DNA of 64,000 nucleotides from CAKSHP01 sp045636325 (GCA_045636325.1 JAZTXH010000008.1:62001-126000), one strand, 5' to 3'; numbered from the stretch's first letter, positions 35,545 to 44,607 are shown. The notes: generated by a model not told the origin, from the sequence alone. Translations and numbers: made by a program.

Positions 35545-36903
35545 ATGGAAAATAAAAAGAGAAGCAGTTTTACCGGTAAGCTGGGATTTGTTCTTGCGGC
35601 GGCAGGTTCAGCTGTTGGATTGGGAAATATATGGAGATTTCCGTACCTGGCGGCTAAATATGGTGGCGGGATTTTCCTTTTGGTGTATTTGATTTTAGCA
35701 CTTACATTTGGTTTTGCGCTTATGACAGCTGAAATTGCCTTAGGCAGAAAAACGGGGTTAAGCGCAATTGGAGCATTTAAAGCTCTTAATAAAAAATTTG
35801 CCTTTGTTGGTTGGCTTACTGCTATTGTTCCCGCGATTATTTTGCCGTATTATTCAGTTATCGGCGGATGGGTGACAAAGTATTTATTTGCCTATATTGT
35901 CGGTAGTGGTGGTGAAGCGGCAGGGGATGCATTTTTTAGTGGATTCATTTCACAAACATTTGAGCCGGCTGTATGGTTTTTTATATTTATAGGCGTTACA
36001 GCGCTTATAGTTCTTTTTGGTGTTGAGAAGGGTATCGAAAAGGTAAGCAAAATAATGATGCCGGTTTTGGTTGTGCTTTCTTTGGGTATTGCAATTTATT
36101 CAGTGTGTTTGCCGGGGGCATGGGAAGGCGTTTTATATTATATTACTCCTGATTTCAGTAAATTTTCTGCAACGACTGTTTTGGCTGCAATGGGACAGCT
36201 TTTTTACTCAATGTCGCTTGCGATGGGCATTATGATTACATATGGCTCATATATGAAAAAAGATGTAAATCTTGAGTCATCTGTTACACAGATTGAACTT
36301 TTTGATACAGGTATTGCATTTCTTGCGGGACTTATGATTATTCCGGCGGTATTTGTTTTCTCAGGTGGTACACCTGAAGCATTGGGAAAAGGCCCCAGCT
36401 TAATGTTTATTACACTACCCAAAGTATTTAATACTATGGCAGGTGGAACAGTTGTTGGTATAGCATTTTTCTTGCTTGTATTGTTTGCGGCGCTTACATC
36501 ATCAATTTCACTTATGGAAACTGTTGTTTCAATCATCAGTGACAAATTTAGAGTTGGAAGAAAGTTGTCGTGTTTGATTGTATTTCTGTTTTCTGTTGTT
36601 TTAGGTCTTTTGTCTTCGTTTGGATACGGAATATGGGAGAATGTTACAATTATAGGAATGCAGTTTTTGGATTTCTTTGATTTTATCAGTAACAGTGTTT
36701 TGATGCCGATTGTTGCTTTGTGTACTTGCATATTTGTAGGATATATTATAAAACCTCAGCCGATTATTGATGAGGTGGAGTTAAATAAAAAATTCTCAAG
36801 AAAAGGTGTCTTTTCATTTGTTATTAAATATCTTGCACCTGTTTGTATTGTGCTGATTTTAATAACTTCTGTGCTTGAGGGTATGGGTAAGTTTACAATT
36901 TAA
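35545..36903 (+). CDS. Sodium-dependent transporter of the NSS (LeuT-fold) family
   Basis: Na+-coupled symporter, probably for an amino acid. The NSS signature is at the N-terminus (GKLGFVLAAAGSAVGLGNIW, then RFPYLAAKYGGGIF), TM1 with its unwound region. About 11 hydrophobic segments are seen in 452 residues, with GQLFYSMSLAMGIMITYGSY corresponding to TM6. The substrate cannot be read from the sequence. The RBS is a strong G-rich block (GGGGGGAG). It is a single-gene unit with its own promoter and terminator. Confidence 0.93.
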   Translation: MENKKRSSFTGKLGFVLAAAGSAVGLGNIWRFPYLAAKYGGGIFLLVYLILALTFGFALMTAEIALGRKTGLSAIGAFKALNKKFAFVGWLTAIVPAIILPYYSVIGGWVTKYLFAYIVGSGGEAAGDAFFSGFISQTFEPAVWFFIFIGVTALIVLFGVEKGIEKVSKIMMPVLVVLSLGIAIYSVCLPGAWEGVLYYITPDFSKFSATTVLAAMGQLFYSMSLAMGIMITYGSYMKKDVNLESSVTQIELFDTGIAFLAGLMIIPAVFVFSGGTPEALGKGPSLMFITLPKVFNTMAGGTVVGIAFFLLVLFAALTSSISLMETVVSIISDKFRVGRKLSCLIVFLFSVVLGLLSSFGYGIWENVTIIGMQFLDFFDFISNSVLMPIVALCTCIFVGYIIKPQPIIDEVELNKKFSRKGVFSFVIKYLAPVCIVLILITSVLEGMGKFTI

Positions 36904-36907
36904 AATT

Positions 36908-36941
36908 AAAATCCTCATGCTTTAATGTGTGAGGATTTTTA
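36908..36941 (+). terminator. Terminator of the NSS transporter gene
   Basis: AAAATCCTCA and TGAGGATTTT form a stem around a 12-base loop, followed by T residues. Confidence 0.85.
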
Positions 36942-36968
36942 ATTAAGGTAATGAAAGGAATTCGAAAT

Positions 36969-37817
36969 ATGAACGAAATAAGTTTAAAGGCATATGCAAA
37001 ATTAAATCTTTCGTTAGATGTTTGCGGCAGACTTGATAACGGATATCATGAAGTAGATATGCTTATGGTAACTTGTGACCTTTGCGATGAAATAATAATT
37101 AAAAAAGCAGATAGCATTGTTTTAAACTGTAATATAAAAACTCTTTCTTGCGGAGAGGATAATATTATGGTTAAAGCGGCAAGGTTGTTTTTTGATTATA
37201 CAAAAATAAATGCCGGTTGTGAAATTAAACTTGAAAAAAGGATCCCTATTGCCGCCGGTATGGCAGGTGGAAGCACAGATGCGGCTGCCGTTTTAAAAGG
37301 ATTAAATAAGTTGTATAATACAAAGCTTACTATAGACGAGCTTTGCGATTTGGGAGTTAAATTAGGGGCTGATGTGCCGTATTGTATACACAGTAAAACA
37401 ATGCGTTCGCAAGGAATAGGAGAAAAACTGGAATATATTGGCGAGATTAAAAATGCATATGTGGTGCTTGTTAAAACTAAGCAAGGTCTTTCAACAGCAG
37501 AGATTTACAAGGCAGTTGATGAACATCAAAATCTTGTAAAGCCTGATACAGAGCTTTTGATAAATTGTATAAAAGAAGGAAATATAAAAGGGCTTGCAAA
37601 GAATATGTGTAATGTTATGGAGCAAGTTAGCATAAAAAAGATTCCTGAAATTAGCAAAATTAAAGAGAGTTTGAAAGAGCTTGGTGCGATGGGCGTATTG
37701 ATGAGTGGCAGTGGACCTACGGTGTTTGGCATTTTTGAAAGCAGGGAAAAAGCAGATTATGTAGCAGAAAATATAGATAACAATGATTATTTTGTTTATT
37801 CAGGAAAAATTTTATAA
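36969..37817 (+). CDS. ispE: 4-diphosphocytidyl-2-C-methyl-D-erythritol kinase
   Basis: GHMP kinase of the non-mevalonate isoprenoid pathway. The glycine-rich ATP motif is IPIAAGMAGGSTDAAAVL near residue 88, and the N-terminal AYAKLNLSLDV and C-terminal GVLMSGSGPTVFGIF motifs are intact. The 282-residue length is normal. ATG 36969 gives the family N-terminus and follows AAAGGAATTCG; the ATG at 36951 is six codons longer with no good RBS. It is followed by decayed IS sequence. Confidence 0.94.
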   Translation: MNEISLKAYAKLNLSLDVCGRLDNGYHEVDMLMVTCDLCDEIIIKKADSIVLNCNIKTLSCGEDNIMVKAARLFFDYTKINAGCEIKLEKRIPIAAGMAGGSTDAAAVLKGLNKLYNTKLTIDELCDLGVKLGADVPYCIHSKTMRSQGIGEKLEYIGEIKNAYVVLVKTKQGLSTAEIYKAVDEHQNLVKPDTELLINCIKEGNIKGLAKNMCNVMEQVSIKKIPEISKIKESLKELGAMGVLMSGSGPTVFGIFESREKADYVAENIDNNDYFVYSGKIL

Positions 37818-37837
37818 AAAGAAATGGGCGGTGACAA

Positions 37838-38002
37838 AACAATTTTAAAAATTGGATTGTTCACAGCCTTTTTGGTTCTGCCTTTGTGTAAAAATGTACG
37901 ATAAAGCTCATATAAATCCATGTTTTTAATTATTTCATCACATAATCCTACGCTAATTGGTAGTTGAATATTTCTTTTTGTTGTGGCATAATTTCCTTGG
38001 TT
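37838..38002 (-). pseudogene. Remnant of an IS1182-like transposase N-terminus
   Basis: Reading the minus strand from about 38002, about 50 codons resemble the N-terminus of IS1182/DUF772-type transposases: RNIQLPISVGL, then MDLYELYRTFLHKGRTKKAV and NPIFKIVL. The usual segment after the first motif is shortened, a stop precedes it, and similarity ends at about FKIVL. It is therefore a small decayed fragment without function. I see no terminal inverted repeats. Confidence 0.6.
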
Positions 38003-38030
38003 TTATTTTTGGCAATTCAATTATATAAAA

Positions 38031-38063
38031 AAATGAGGATTTCTTTCAAATCGTCCTCATTTC
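38031..38063 (-). terminator. dnaG-rpoD terminator
   Basis: AAATGAGGA and TCCTCATTT form a 9-bp stem with a 14-base loop; on the minus strand the hairpin is followed by a T-rich tail. Confidence 0.8.
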
Positions 38064-38089
38064 TTATTCTTCAAGGATGTTATTTTGTA

Positions 38090-39175
38090 CTAATCCAAAT
38101 AATCTTTTAATTTTTTGCTTCTGCTTGGATGACGCAACTTCCTTAATGCTTTTGCTTCAATCTGTCTTATACGTTCACGCGTAACATTAAAACGATGGCC
38201 TACTTCTTCAAGTGTTCTTGCTCTTCCGTCAACAAGACCAAATCTTAGTTTTAATACTTTTGCTTCTCTGGGAGTAAGAGTGCCTAAAACTTCTAAAAGT
38301 TGTTCCTTTAAAAGAACAGAGCTTGCCGATTCGGATGGGGCAGGGGCATCATTATCAGGAATGAAGTCGCCTAAATGGCTGTCCTCTTCTTCACCAATAG
38401 GAGTTTCTAGTGAAACAGGTTCTTGGGCTATTTTCATAATTTCTCTTACTTTATCAACGCTCATATTAAGCTCTTTTGAAATTTCTTCAGGAGAAGGTTC
38501 TCTTCCTAATTCTTGCAATAACTGACGTGATACACGAATAAGTTTATTAATTGTTTCTACCATATGAACAGGAATTCTTATAGTTCTTGCCTGATCTGCT
38601 ATCGCACGTGTAATAGCCTGTCTTATCCACCATGTTGCATAAGTGGAAAACTTATATCCTTTTGTATAGTCAAATTTTTCAACAGCTTTAATAAGACCAA
38701 GATTACCTTCTTGGATAAGGTCAAGGAAAAGCATACCGCGCCCCACATAACGTTTTGCTATACTAACAACCAGTCGAAGATTTGCTTCAGCCAAACGGCG
38801 TTTTGCAGCGGAGTCGCCATCTGCCATACGTCTTGCAAGCTCGATTTCTTCATCGGTATCGAGAAGCGCAACCTTACCAATTTCCTTTAGATACATTTTA
38901 ACATGGTCATCAATATTTATGCCCTCTGGCATTGTTAGGTCATTTATATCTTCTCCGGAAAGCTCGATTTCTTCCAATTCTTTATCAATATCGCCTACGA
39001 TTTCAACACCTGCTTTTTCAAGGGTTTCGTATACCTTATCAATTTGTTCAGGTGAAATTTCTATCTTTTCGAATGCATCCATAATTTCTTTGTGTGATAG
39101 CATACCTGCCTGCTTTCCGCGTTCTAAAAGTTCCTTTGCTATTGATTTTTTGCTGATTTCAGTTATTTCGCTCAT
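38090..39175 (-). CDS. rpoD: Primary RNA polymerase sigma factor (RpoD/SigA)
   Basis: Housekeeping sigma-70 factor of 361 residues. Region 1.2 is MYLKEIGKVALLDTDEEIEL. Region 2 shows NLRLVVSIAKRYVGRGMLF, FLDLIQEGNLGLIKAVEKFD and YKFSTYATWWIRQAI. Region 4.2 is LEEVGHRFNVTRERIRQIEA. The N-terminal region 1.1 is of the short Firmicute type. Its start overlaps the end of dnaG by 17 bp, the conserved macromolecular synthesis order. The near-consensus promoters found across this window fit this sigma factor. Confidence 0.98.
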   Translation of the reverse strand: MSEITEISKKSIAKELLERGKQAGMLSHKEIMDAFEKIEISPEQIDKVYETLEKAGVEIVGDIDKELEEIELSGEDINDLTMPEGINIDDHVKMYLKEIGKVALLDTDEEIELARRMADGDSAAKRRLAEANLRLVVSIAKRYVGRGMLFLDLIQEGNLGLIKAVEKFDYTKGYKFSTYATWWIRQAITRAIADQARTIRIPVHMVETINKLIRVSRQLLQELGREPSPEEISKELNMSVDKVREIMKIAQEPVSLETPIGEEEDSHLGDFIPDNDAPAPSESASSVLLKEQLLEVLGTLTPREAKVLKLRFGLVDGRARTLEEVGHRFNVTRERIRQIEAKALRKLRHPSRSKKLKDYLD

Positions 39176-41018
39176 TAGGATGACTCTCCTTCCTGGTCTT
39201 TAGTGCTTTTTGTTCTAACAGAAACTTTGCCAAAATCTCAGGATTTTTTTCTGTTTTTAATTTGGCATTTATCTGCTCGAGTTTTATAGTACATATCAAA
39301 TCTTCCACCGCAGCTGACTTGTCTTCATACTCTGAACGATCCATAATTATATTGCTTATATAATTTGTTTCCTCAGGAGAAAAATTAGAAAATAAAGTTA
39401 CATTAGGTATTTCGCCTGATGCCCATGTTTTATAACATATTCCGGCTAGTTTTTTATGAACATCTATAGAATATGAATGCTCGCTTATTTCTTCGGATGA
39501 CCGTTTAGCGGCTGATTTTGAAGAATAAACTAACGCTAATAACCGTTTCTCTGCGTTAATAAGCTTTCCTGTTACCCGTTGAGGGGGAGGAGAAGATACT
39601 TTTTTTTCGTTTTGATTAAAAACGGAATCTGACGGATTTGTGTTCACATTCATACTGCGTGGTACATCAGGTTTATTAATAATAACCTTTCTGCCTTCGC
39701 GTCCGATTTCAAATCTGTTTTTTACAGTTGAAAGTCTTTCGATTTCCAAGAGTAAAGATTGTTTCTGGATTCCATAATCATCAGAAAGCTTTTGAGCATA
39801 AGCATCAATTTCTACCATGTTTCCTGTAGAAAGTAAAATTTTTGCAGCTTCGGTTATAAATATTATTTTTTCTTCTGTACTGTTATCTATATCATAATCT
39901 TTCTTTAAAAGATTAAGTCTATATTCAGTTGCACCTGGTGCACTTTTCAAAAGCTTTAAAAAGCCTGAATTGCCACCGCTTTTTTTGATAAATTCATCAG
40001 GATCCTTTGCATCTGTGAGGGTTAATATTTTAACTCTTACAGATGTGTTTGCAAAGATGTTTATTGCACGTAACGTAGCTTTGGTGCCGGCTTCATCTGT
40101 ATCATAACAAATGACTACTTCATTTGTATACCTGCTTATTAATTTTGCCTGCTGGTCTGTAAGAGCTGTGCCTAGCGAGGCAATTGCGTTGGTTATTCCT
40201 GACTGATGAAGGGCGATAACATCCATATAACCTTCCGCTAGTATCAGACATTGCTTTGCATTGGATTTTGCAAAATTCAATGCAAATAAATTCTGACTTT
40301 TATTAAAGGCGGGAGTGTCAGGGGAGTTAAGATACTTGGGTTTTGAATCATCCAAAACTCTTCCGCCAAAGGCAATTACGTTGCCCCGCAGGTCAATAAT
40401 CGGATACATAACCCTGTTTCGGAATTTATCAATATACTGATTATTTTTTATAATTGCAAGGCCAAAGTCAAGCAAATCGTTTTTTTCATAACCATATTTT
40501 GAAAGATATTTTATAAGTGCATCTTTTGTATCAGGCGCATAGCCTAATCCGAAATGTACTATGGTTTGCATTGTAAATCCGCGGTTATTCATAAAATACT
40601 CAAGACCGGATTTTCCTGACTTGCTCACAAGATTATCATAAAAGAATTTCGCTGCAAGTTTATTTGCAGATAAATTCTGTTGACGTTTTTTATGTTCTTT
40701 ATCAACATATGTGTTTTGAGAGCTTGCCTCTGGAAGTGGCATACCGGCACGGTCAGCAAGGAATTTTAAACTCTCTATAAAATCAAGGTTTTCCATTTGC
40801 ATCACAAACTGAACTGCTGTTCCGCCAACACCGCAACCGAAACAATGATAAAGCTGCTTGTTTGCAGAAACATGAAAAGAAGGTGTTTTTTCATTGTGAA
40901 ACGGACAAAGTCCCGTAAATCCATTGCCATTTCTTTTAAGCTGTGTATAAGACGAAACAATGTCTACAATATCATTTGCCGAAATAACCTCTTGCACAAT
41001 ATCATCTGAATAGAACAA
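39159..41018 (-). CDS. dnaG: DNA primase
   Basis: Makes RNA primers at the fork. The CHC2 zinc finger is at the N-terminus (GLCPFHNEKTPSFHVS with HCFGCG), then the primase core and TOPRIM domain (ILAEGYMDVIALHQSG near residue 255, CYDTDEAGTKA near residue 305) and a C-terminal helicase-binding region. The 619-residue length is normal. Its end overlaps rpoD. A 180-bp A/T-rich spacer separates it from dgt; no clear promoter is seen there. Confidence 0.97.
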   Translation of the reverse strand: MFYSDDIVQEVISANDIVDIVSSYTQLKRNGNGFTGLCPFHNEKTPSFHVSANKQLYHCFGCGVGGTAVQFVMQMENLDFIESLKFLADRAGMPLPEASSQNTYVDKEHKKRQQNLSANKLAAKFFYDNLVSKSGKSGLEYFMNNRGFTMQTIVHFGLGYAPDTKDALIKYLSKYGYEKNDLLDFGLAIIKNNQYIDKFRNRVMYPIIDLRGNVIAFGGRVLDDSKPKYLNSPDTPAFNKSQNLFALNFAKSNAKQCLILAEGYMDVIALHQSGITNAIASLGTALTDQQAKLISRYTNEVVICYDTDEAGTKATLRAINIFANTSVRVKILTLTDAKDPDEFIKKSGGNSGFLKLLKSAPGATEYRLNLLKKDYDIDNSTEEKIIFITEAAKILLSTGNMVEIDAYAQKLSDDYGIQKQSLLLEIERLSTVKNRFEIGREGRKVIINKPDVPRSMNVNTNPSDSVFNQNEKKVSSPPPQRVTGKLINAEKRLLALVYSSKSAAKRSSEEISEHSYSIDVHKKLAGICYKTWASGEIPNVTLFSNFSPEETNYISNIIMDRSEYEDKSAAVEDLICTIKLEQINAKLKTEKNPEILAKFLLEQKALKTRKESHPNERNN

Positions 41019-41199
41019 GAAACTTCGCTCCTTAAACTGAACATATAATAAAAATATCTATATATACATTATTCGACACAAATTGAAAAAATCCTTTTTA
41101 AAAAAAGTATTTTATACATTATATTGTGTAAAAAAATATTTTTTATGCAAAAAGCACCAAATATATTAACATATGACCGTTTGAATTATACATAAAACA

Positions 41200-42192
41200 C
41201 TACCAGTTTCTTGGTATAAAAATCGAATTGTAAAGTGAGACAGCGTAAGGGTCACTCATACCAGATATGTAGTCACAAATTACTCTTTCGACAGAATAAT
41301 TGTTTAAATATTTTTTATATTCCGCAGGAAGTTTATTTGTATTTTTTAAAAAGTATTCAAATAGAGAGGTAATCAGATGTATTCCTTTTTGTTCTTCAGT
41401 GCGCTTTTCTTCGCTGTTATATACATTTTCAAAAAGGAAATTTCGCAAGCCATACATCGCATTTTCTACTTCAGGTGACATACAGATATTATTTTTCTGA
41501 GCAGAACAATTAATAATATCAAAAATTAATGCGTTTATTCTGGTGCCGTGATGATTTCCAAGGATTTCTGTACATTCCTTGGGTAAATTAGATTCTTTTA
41601 TTATCCCTCCGCGGATAGAATCGTCAATATCATGATTAATGTATGCAAATTTATCAGCAAATTTTAAAATTTTTCCTTCCAGTGTGCTTGGATAGCACTT
41701 GCCAGTGTGGTTTGCAATTCCATCCCGAACTTCCCAAGTTAAATTAAGGCCGCTACCACCTTCGAGCACTTCAACGATTCTAAGGCTCTGCTGATAGTGA
41801 GAAAACCCCTCACTGCATAATGCATTTAAAGCTTCTTCGCCTTTATGTCCGAAAGGAGTATGACCTAAATCATGGCCAAGACTCATGGCTTCAGTTAAAT
41901 CTTCATTAAGGCAAAGACTTCTTGCAATAGTTCTTGCAATCTGGCTGACTTCAAGAGTATGTGTTAGACGAGTTCTGTAATGGTCACCACGAGGAGCAAT
42001 AAAAACCTGAGTTTTATGCTTCAAGCGCCTGAATGCTTTACAGTGAACAATCCTATCACGATCACGTTGAAATTCTGTTCTTAAAGGGCAAGGCTCAATA
42101 GGATAAACACGCCCTCTTGTTTCAGATGACAGAACAGCAAATTCCGAAAGTGTTTGTTTTTCTCGTTGCTCAAGCATTTCACGGATACTCAT
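41200..42192 (-). CDS. dgt: dGTP triphosphohydrolase-like HD-domain protein
   Basis: HD-domain nucleotide triphosphohydrolase, by family a (d)NTPase. Metal ligands are in RTRLTHTLEVSQIARTIAR and MSLGHDLGHTPFGHKGEE. The motif FRRLKHKTQVF and the second half (GIANHTGKCYPSTLEG) match the Dgt family. The frame runs up to 42276, but ATG 42192 after CGAGG gives the family N-terminus MSIREMLEQREK and 330 residues. It lies upstream of dnaG-rpoD on the same strand, as in many Firmicutes. Confidence 0.9.
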   Translation of the reverse strand: MSIREMLEQREKQTLSEFAVLSSETRGRVYPIEPCPLRTEFQRDRDRIVHCKAFRRLKHKTQVFIAPRGDHYRTRLTHTLEVSQIARTIARSLCLNEDLTEAMSLGHDLGHTPFGHKGEEALNALCSEGFSHYQQSLRIVEVLEGGSGLNLTWEVRDGIANHTGKCYPSTLEGKILKFADKFAYINHDIDDSIRGGIIKESNLPKECTEILGNHHGTRINALIFDIINCSAQKNNICMSPEVENAMYGLRNFLFENVYNSEEKRTEEQKGIHLITSLFEYFLKNTNKLPAEYKKYLNNYSVERVICDYISGMSDPYAVSLYNSIFIPRNW

Positions 42193-42222
42193 AAAATTAA
42201 CCTCGTTTTTACAGTTTATTAT

Positions 42223-42251
42223 ATTGTATAGATACGCCAAAAAGGTGTAAA
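42223..42251 (-). promoter_or_regulatory. Promoter of dgt
   Basis: On the minus strand, TTTACA and TACAAT are separated by 17 bp, about 30 bp before the dgt start. Confidence 0.65.
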
Positions 42252-42296
42252 ATCCTTTTATTTTAACAAAAAACATTTAAATAATAAAAAAAACGC

Positions 42297-42325
42297 TTGA
42301 TTTTTCATATAGCGTATGGTATAAT
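42297..42325 (+). promoter_or_regulatory. Promoter of tRNA-Thr
   Basis: TTGATT and TATAAT are separated by 17 bp, 25 bp before the tRNA gene. Confidence 0.75.
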
Positions 42326-42350
42326 AATTTCGTTTAAAAATCAAAAATTT

Positions 42351-42426
42351 GCTGGAATAACTCAGTCGGTAGAGTACCTCACTCGTAATGAGGAAGTCGT
42401 GGGTTCAAGTCCCATTTCCAGCTCCA
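42351..42426 (+). tRNA. tRNA-Thr (anticodon CGT)
   Basis: Complete cloverleaf: acceptor arm GCTGGAA/TTCCAGC, D arm ACTC/GAGT, anticodon arm CCTCA-CTCGTAA-TGAGG, T arm GTGGG-TTCAAGT-CCCAT, and encoded CCA. The CGT anticodon reads ACG threonine codons. It stands alone with its own promoter and terminator. Confidence 0.95.
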
Positions 42427-42434
42427 CAAAGGAG

Positions 42435-42470
42435 ACCATCTAAAGGAGGCTTTAGTAATGGTTTTTTTTG
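42435..42470 (+). terminator. tRNA-Thr terminator
   Basis: ACCATCTAAAG pairs with CTTTAGtaATGGT around a GAGG loop, with a two-base bulge, followed by eight T residues. Confidence 0.85.
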
Positions 42471-42526
42471 TTAATAACTATACAAGGAAGATTTCACTAA
42501 AATATAACAACCTTAATCATCCATAA

Positions 42527-42657
42527 ATGTTAAAAGAAGCGAAAAACAATCCTGAAAAATACCCAAATCTACAAGTAAGAGTTTGCGGATGAAATTCGCT
42601 TTTTCTAATTTTTCCAAAGACGCACAGAATGAATTTATATTAAGGCAGAAATATAAT
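42527..42657 (+). pseudogene. Remnant of a glycyl radical enzyme C-terminus
   Basis: ATG 42527 opens MLKEAKNNPEKYPNLQVRVC-G and then meets TGA; after a one-base deletion the next frame reads FAFSNFSKDAQNEFILRQK. Together these match the last 45 or so residues of pyruvate formate-lyase-type glycyl radical enzymes, where the radical glycine is in RVxG[YFW]. The TGA stands where Trp (TGG) is expected. The rest of the gene is absent, so this is a dead fragment just downstream of tRNA-Thr. Confidence 0.75.
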
Positions 42658-42660
42658 TTA

Positions 42661-42697
42661 AAAACGAAGTATGTGAGTTTGCATACTTCGTTTTTAT
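42661..42697. terminator. Terminator of the pseudouridine synthase gene
   Basis: A 12-bp perfect stem (AAACGAAGTATG with CATACTTCGTTT) and 8-base loop abut the stop codon of the minus-strand gene; T-runs exist on both sides. Confidence 0.85.
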
Positions 42698-43648
42698 TTA
42701 AAGCTTATATCCGAATTTTTTAACAAAGTCTATATCTTTTATTATAAATGATTGATTGTTTAAATATTCAAGGATGCCCGCGTTTGATGAAAATTTAAAA
42801 GATAGCTTATATGAGCACAAAGCTTGATATTTATAATCAAATGTTTTATTCTTGTTTCTGTCACCGTATTTTTCGTCACCAACCAAGGGATGACCAATAT
42901 GTGCAAGATGTGCTCTTATCTGGTGAGTTCTTCCTGTAATAAGGTTTATTTCAGCAAGACTTATTCCGTCTCTGTAAGAAAGTATTCTGTAGCCCGTTTT
43001 AATTTCCTTTGTCTTATCAGAAGGCTTGTTAAATATCTTTACCGATTTATCCTTCCTTTCAAGGTAGCCAGAAAGAATGTCATTGATTTTTTCAAATTTG
43101 CCGAATGCAAGACACAGATAACGTTTTTTTATTTCACGGTTTTTTATTTTTTCATTTAAAACTCTGAGGGTTTGAGCATTTTTGGCTCCTATAACTATGC
43201 CTTGTGTATTTCGGTCTATTCTGTTGGCAAGAGAAGGGGCAAAGGTGTTTTCTTCTTTAGGATTATATTCACCTTTATTATAAAGATAACTTTGAATTCT
43301 GTCTATCAAAGTATCGCCCGAATTTGTTTCATCTTTGTGAACAACAAGACCTGCCGGCTTATTAACAAGTATTATATTTTCATCTTCATATATAATATTC
43401 AAATCTGCTTTTATAGGAATAAAAGCTTCTTGTTTTTTCTTTTCAAAAAACTCTTCGCTTATATATAATTTTAAAATGTCACCTTCGTTTAATTTTTCGC
43501 TTTCTTTTATATGTTTGCCATTAAGTTTAACACATTTTTTTCTGATATATTTATATAAAAGACTTTGAGGCATATCAGGAAAACGTTTGTTCATAAATTT
43601 GTCAAGGCGCTGACCTGAATCGTTTTTGTTTATAATTATTTCTCTCAA
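42698..43648 (-). CDS. RluC/RluD-family pseudouridine synthase
   Basis: Isomerises uridine to pseudouridine in RNA, most likely 23S rRNA. An S4 RNA-binding domain (about residues 12-70, with SGQRLDKFMNKRFPDM) precedes the catalytic domain. The active-site motif is LANRIDRNTQGIVI (the HRLDxxTSG motif with its Asp), followed by YLCLAFGKF and TGRTHQIRAHLAHIGHPLVGD. The first His of the usual motif is Asn here. At 316 residues it is typical. Which uridine is modified cannot be told from sequence. Confidence 0.9.
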   Translation of the reverse strand: MREIIINKNDSGQRLDKFMNKRFPDMPQSLLYKYIRKKCVKLNGKHIKESEKLNEGDILKLYISEEFFEKKKQEAFIPIKADLNIIYEDENIILVNKPAGLVVHKDETNSGDTLIDRIQSYLYNKGEYNPKEENTFAPSLANRIDRNTQGIVIGAKNAQTLRVLNEKIKNREIKKRYLCLAFGKFEKINDILSGYLERKDKSVKIFNKPSDKTKEIKTGYRILSYRDGISLAEINLITGRTHQIRAHLAHIGHPLVGDEKYGDRNKNKTFDYKYQALCSYKLSFKFSSNAGILEYLNNQSFIIKDIDFVKKFGYKL

Positions 43649-43766
43649 GATATAAATCCCCTTAGTGTAATTTATCTACAATTATATATAATAATAACAT
43701 AATTGTCAACTATGTATATAAACAAAATATTATCTTAATGTCTGTATTTTGTTTTCAAAATAAATG

Positions 43767-43795
43767 TAGACTTTTATTAAAAAATATGCTACAAT
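43767..43795 (+). promoter_or_regulatory. Promoter of the ybaK-like gene
   Basis: TAGACT and TACAAT are separated by 17 bp, with TGC before the -10 box. The -10 box overlaps an upstream in-frame ATG (43794), which supports the ATG at 43818 as start. Confidence 0.65.
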
Positions 43796-43817
43796 GGTTA
43801 CGATTGGAGATGTGTGT

Positions 43818-44297
43818 ATGAAGGCAAATTATAAAACAAATGCAATGAGAATTCTTGACAGTGTAAAGATTATATATAAAGTCCATCATTACAGTGATGA
43901 CGATGAATTTAAAGATGGTGTTACAATAGCTGGGATAATGAGGCAGGATGTTAAAAGTGTTTTTAAAACTCTTGTTACGGTTGCGCCGTCAAAACAGTAT
44001 TATGTGTTTGTTGTTCCGGTTGCGAAAGAATTAAATTTAAAAGCAGCTGCAAAAGCGGTTAGGGAAAAAAGCGTTGAAATGATAAAGGTGGCAGATATTA
44101 CAAAAGTAACAGGATATGTTCGGGGCGGTTGTAGTCCAATTGGAATGAAGAAGGAATATAAAACAGTTATTGATAAATCAGCCTTGGCTCAGGAGACAAT
44201 TTTTATCAGCGCAGGTAAAAGGGGATATCAGCTTGAAATTTCTCTTGCTGAATTAAAAAAAATTGTAGATTATGATATATGTGATTTAATATTATAA
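43818..44297 (+). CDS. ybaK: Cys-tRNA(Pro)/Cys-tRNA(Cys) deacylase (YbaK/EbsC family)
   Basis: Trans-editing factor that hydrolyses mischarged Cys-tRNA(Pro). The INS-superfamily fold is recognised by VFKTLVTV, VVPVAKELNLKAAAKAVREKSVEM and the GYVRGGCSPIGMKKEYKTVID motif near residue 105. ATG 43818 after GGAGATG gives 159 residues, the usual size. It is the last host gene before the integrated element; a very strong terminator follows. Confidence 0.93.
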   Translation: MKANYKTNAMRILDSVKIIYKVHHYSDDDEFKDGVTIAGIMRQDVKSVFKTLVTVAPSKQYYVFVVPVAKELNLKAAAKAVREKSVEMIKVADITKVTGYVRGGCSPIGMKKEYKTVIDKSALAQETIFISAGKRGYQLEISLAELKKIVDYDICDLIL

Positions 44298-44338
44298 AAC
44301 TGAAAATTTATAAATTATATTGTGTGAACAAAAGATAA

Positions 44339-44375
44339 AAATAACCCCACAACCTTGATGGTTGTGGGGTTATTT
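44339..44375. terminator. Strong terminator, probably shared originally by ybaK and rpsI
   Basis: A 16-bp perfect stem (AAATAACCCCACAACC with its complement) and a 5-base loop. It stands 6 bp outside the left att repeat. Before integration it would have lain just downstream of rpsI (minus strand), so it was probably the native rpsI terminator as well. Confidence 0.9.
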
Positions 44376-44381
44376 AGATAA

Positions 44382-44395
44382 AATAATTATCTCTT
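44382..44395. repeat. Left attachment site (att core copy)
   Basis: AATAATTATCTCTT, identical to the copy at 53761-53774 that forms the end of rpsI. On this side the sequence beyond the core diverges from rpsI, as expected for the junction with the chromosome. Confidence 0.85.
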
Positions 44396-44531
44396 TGAGT
44401 TTCCATAACACTTAAAATATAGATTGATATAATTTATATTGTTTAATATCGTGCTATATCTCATATTTGCCCGTTTATAATTCCTCAAAACTTTTATATT
44501 ATCTCTTAAAATCCATAACTTTTATATAATT

Positions 44532-44562
44532 TTGTGGTAAAGTTGTGGTAAGTTTGTGGGAT
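44532..44562. repeat. Left tandem integrase arm-type sites
   Basis: Three TTGTGGTAA-type boxes begin at 44532, 44543 and 44554 (the third reads TTGTGGGAT). The 11-bp period places them on one face of the helix. Two matching boxes lie at the right end. Confidence 0.7.
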
Positions 44563-44607
44563 AAGATTATGTAATCTATGTGTTGTTCTTTCTTAGTTTC
44601 ACTGCTT

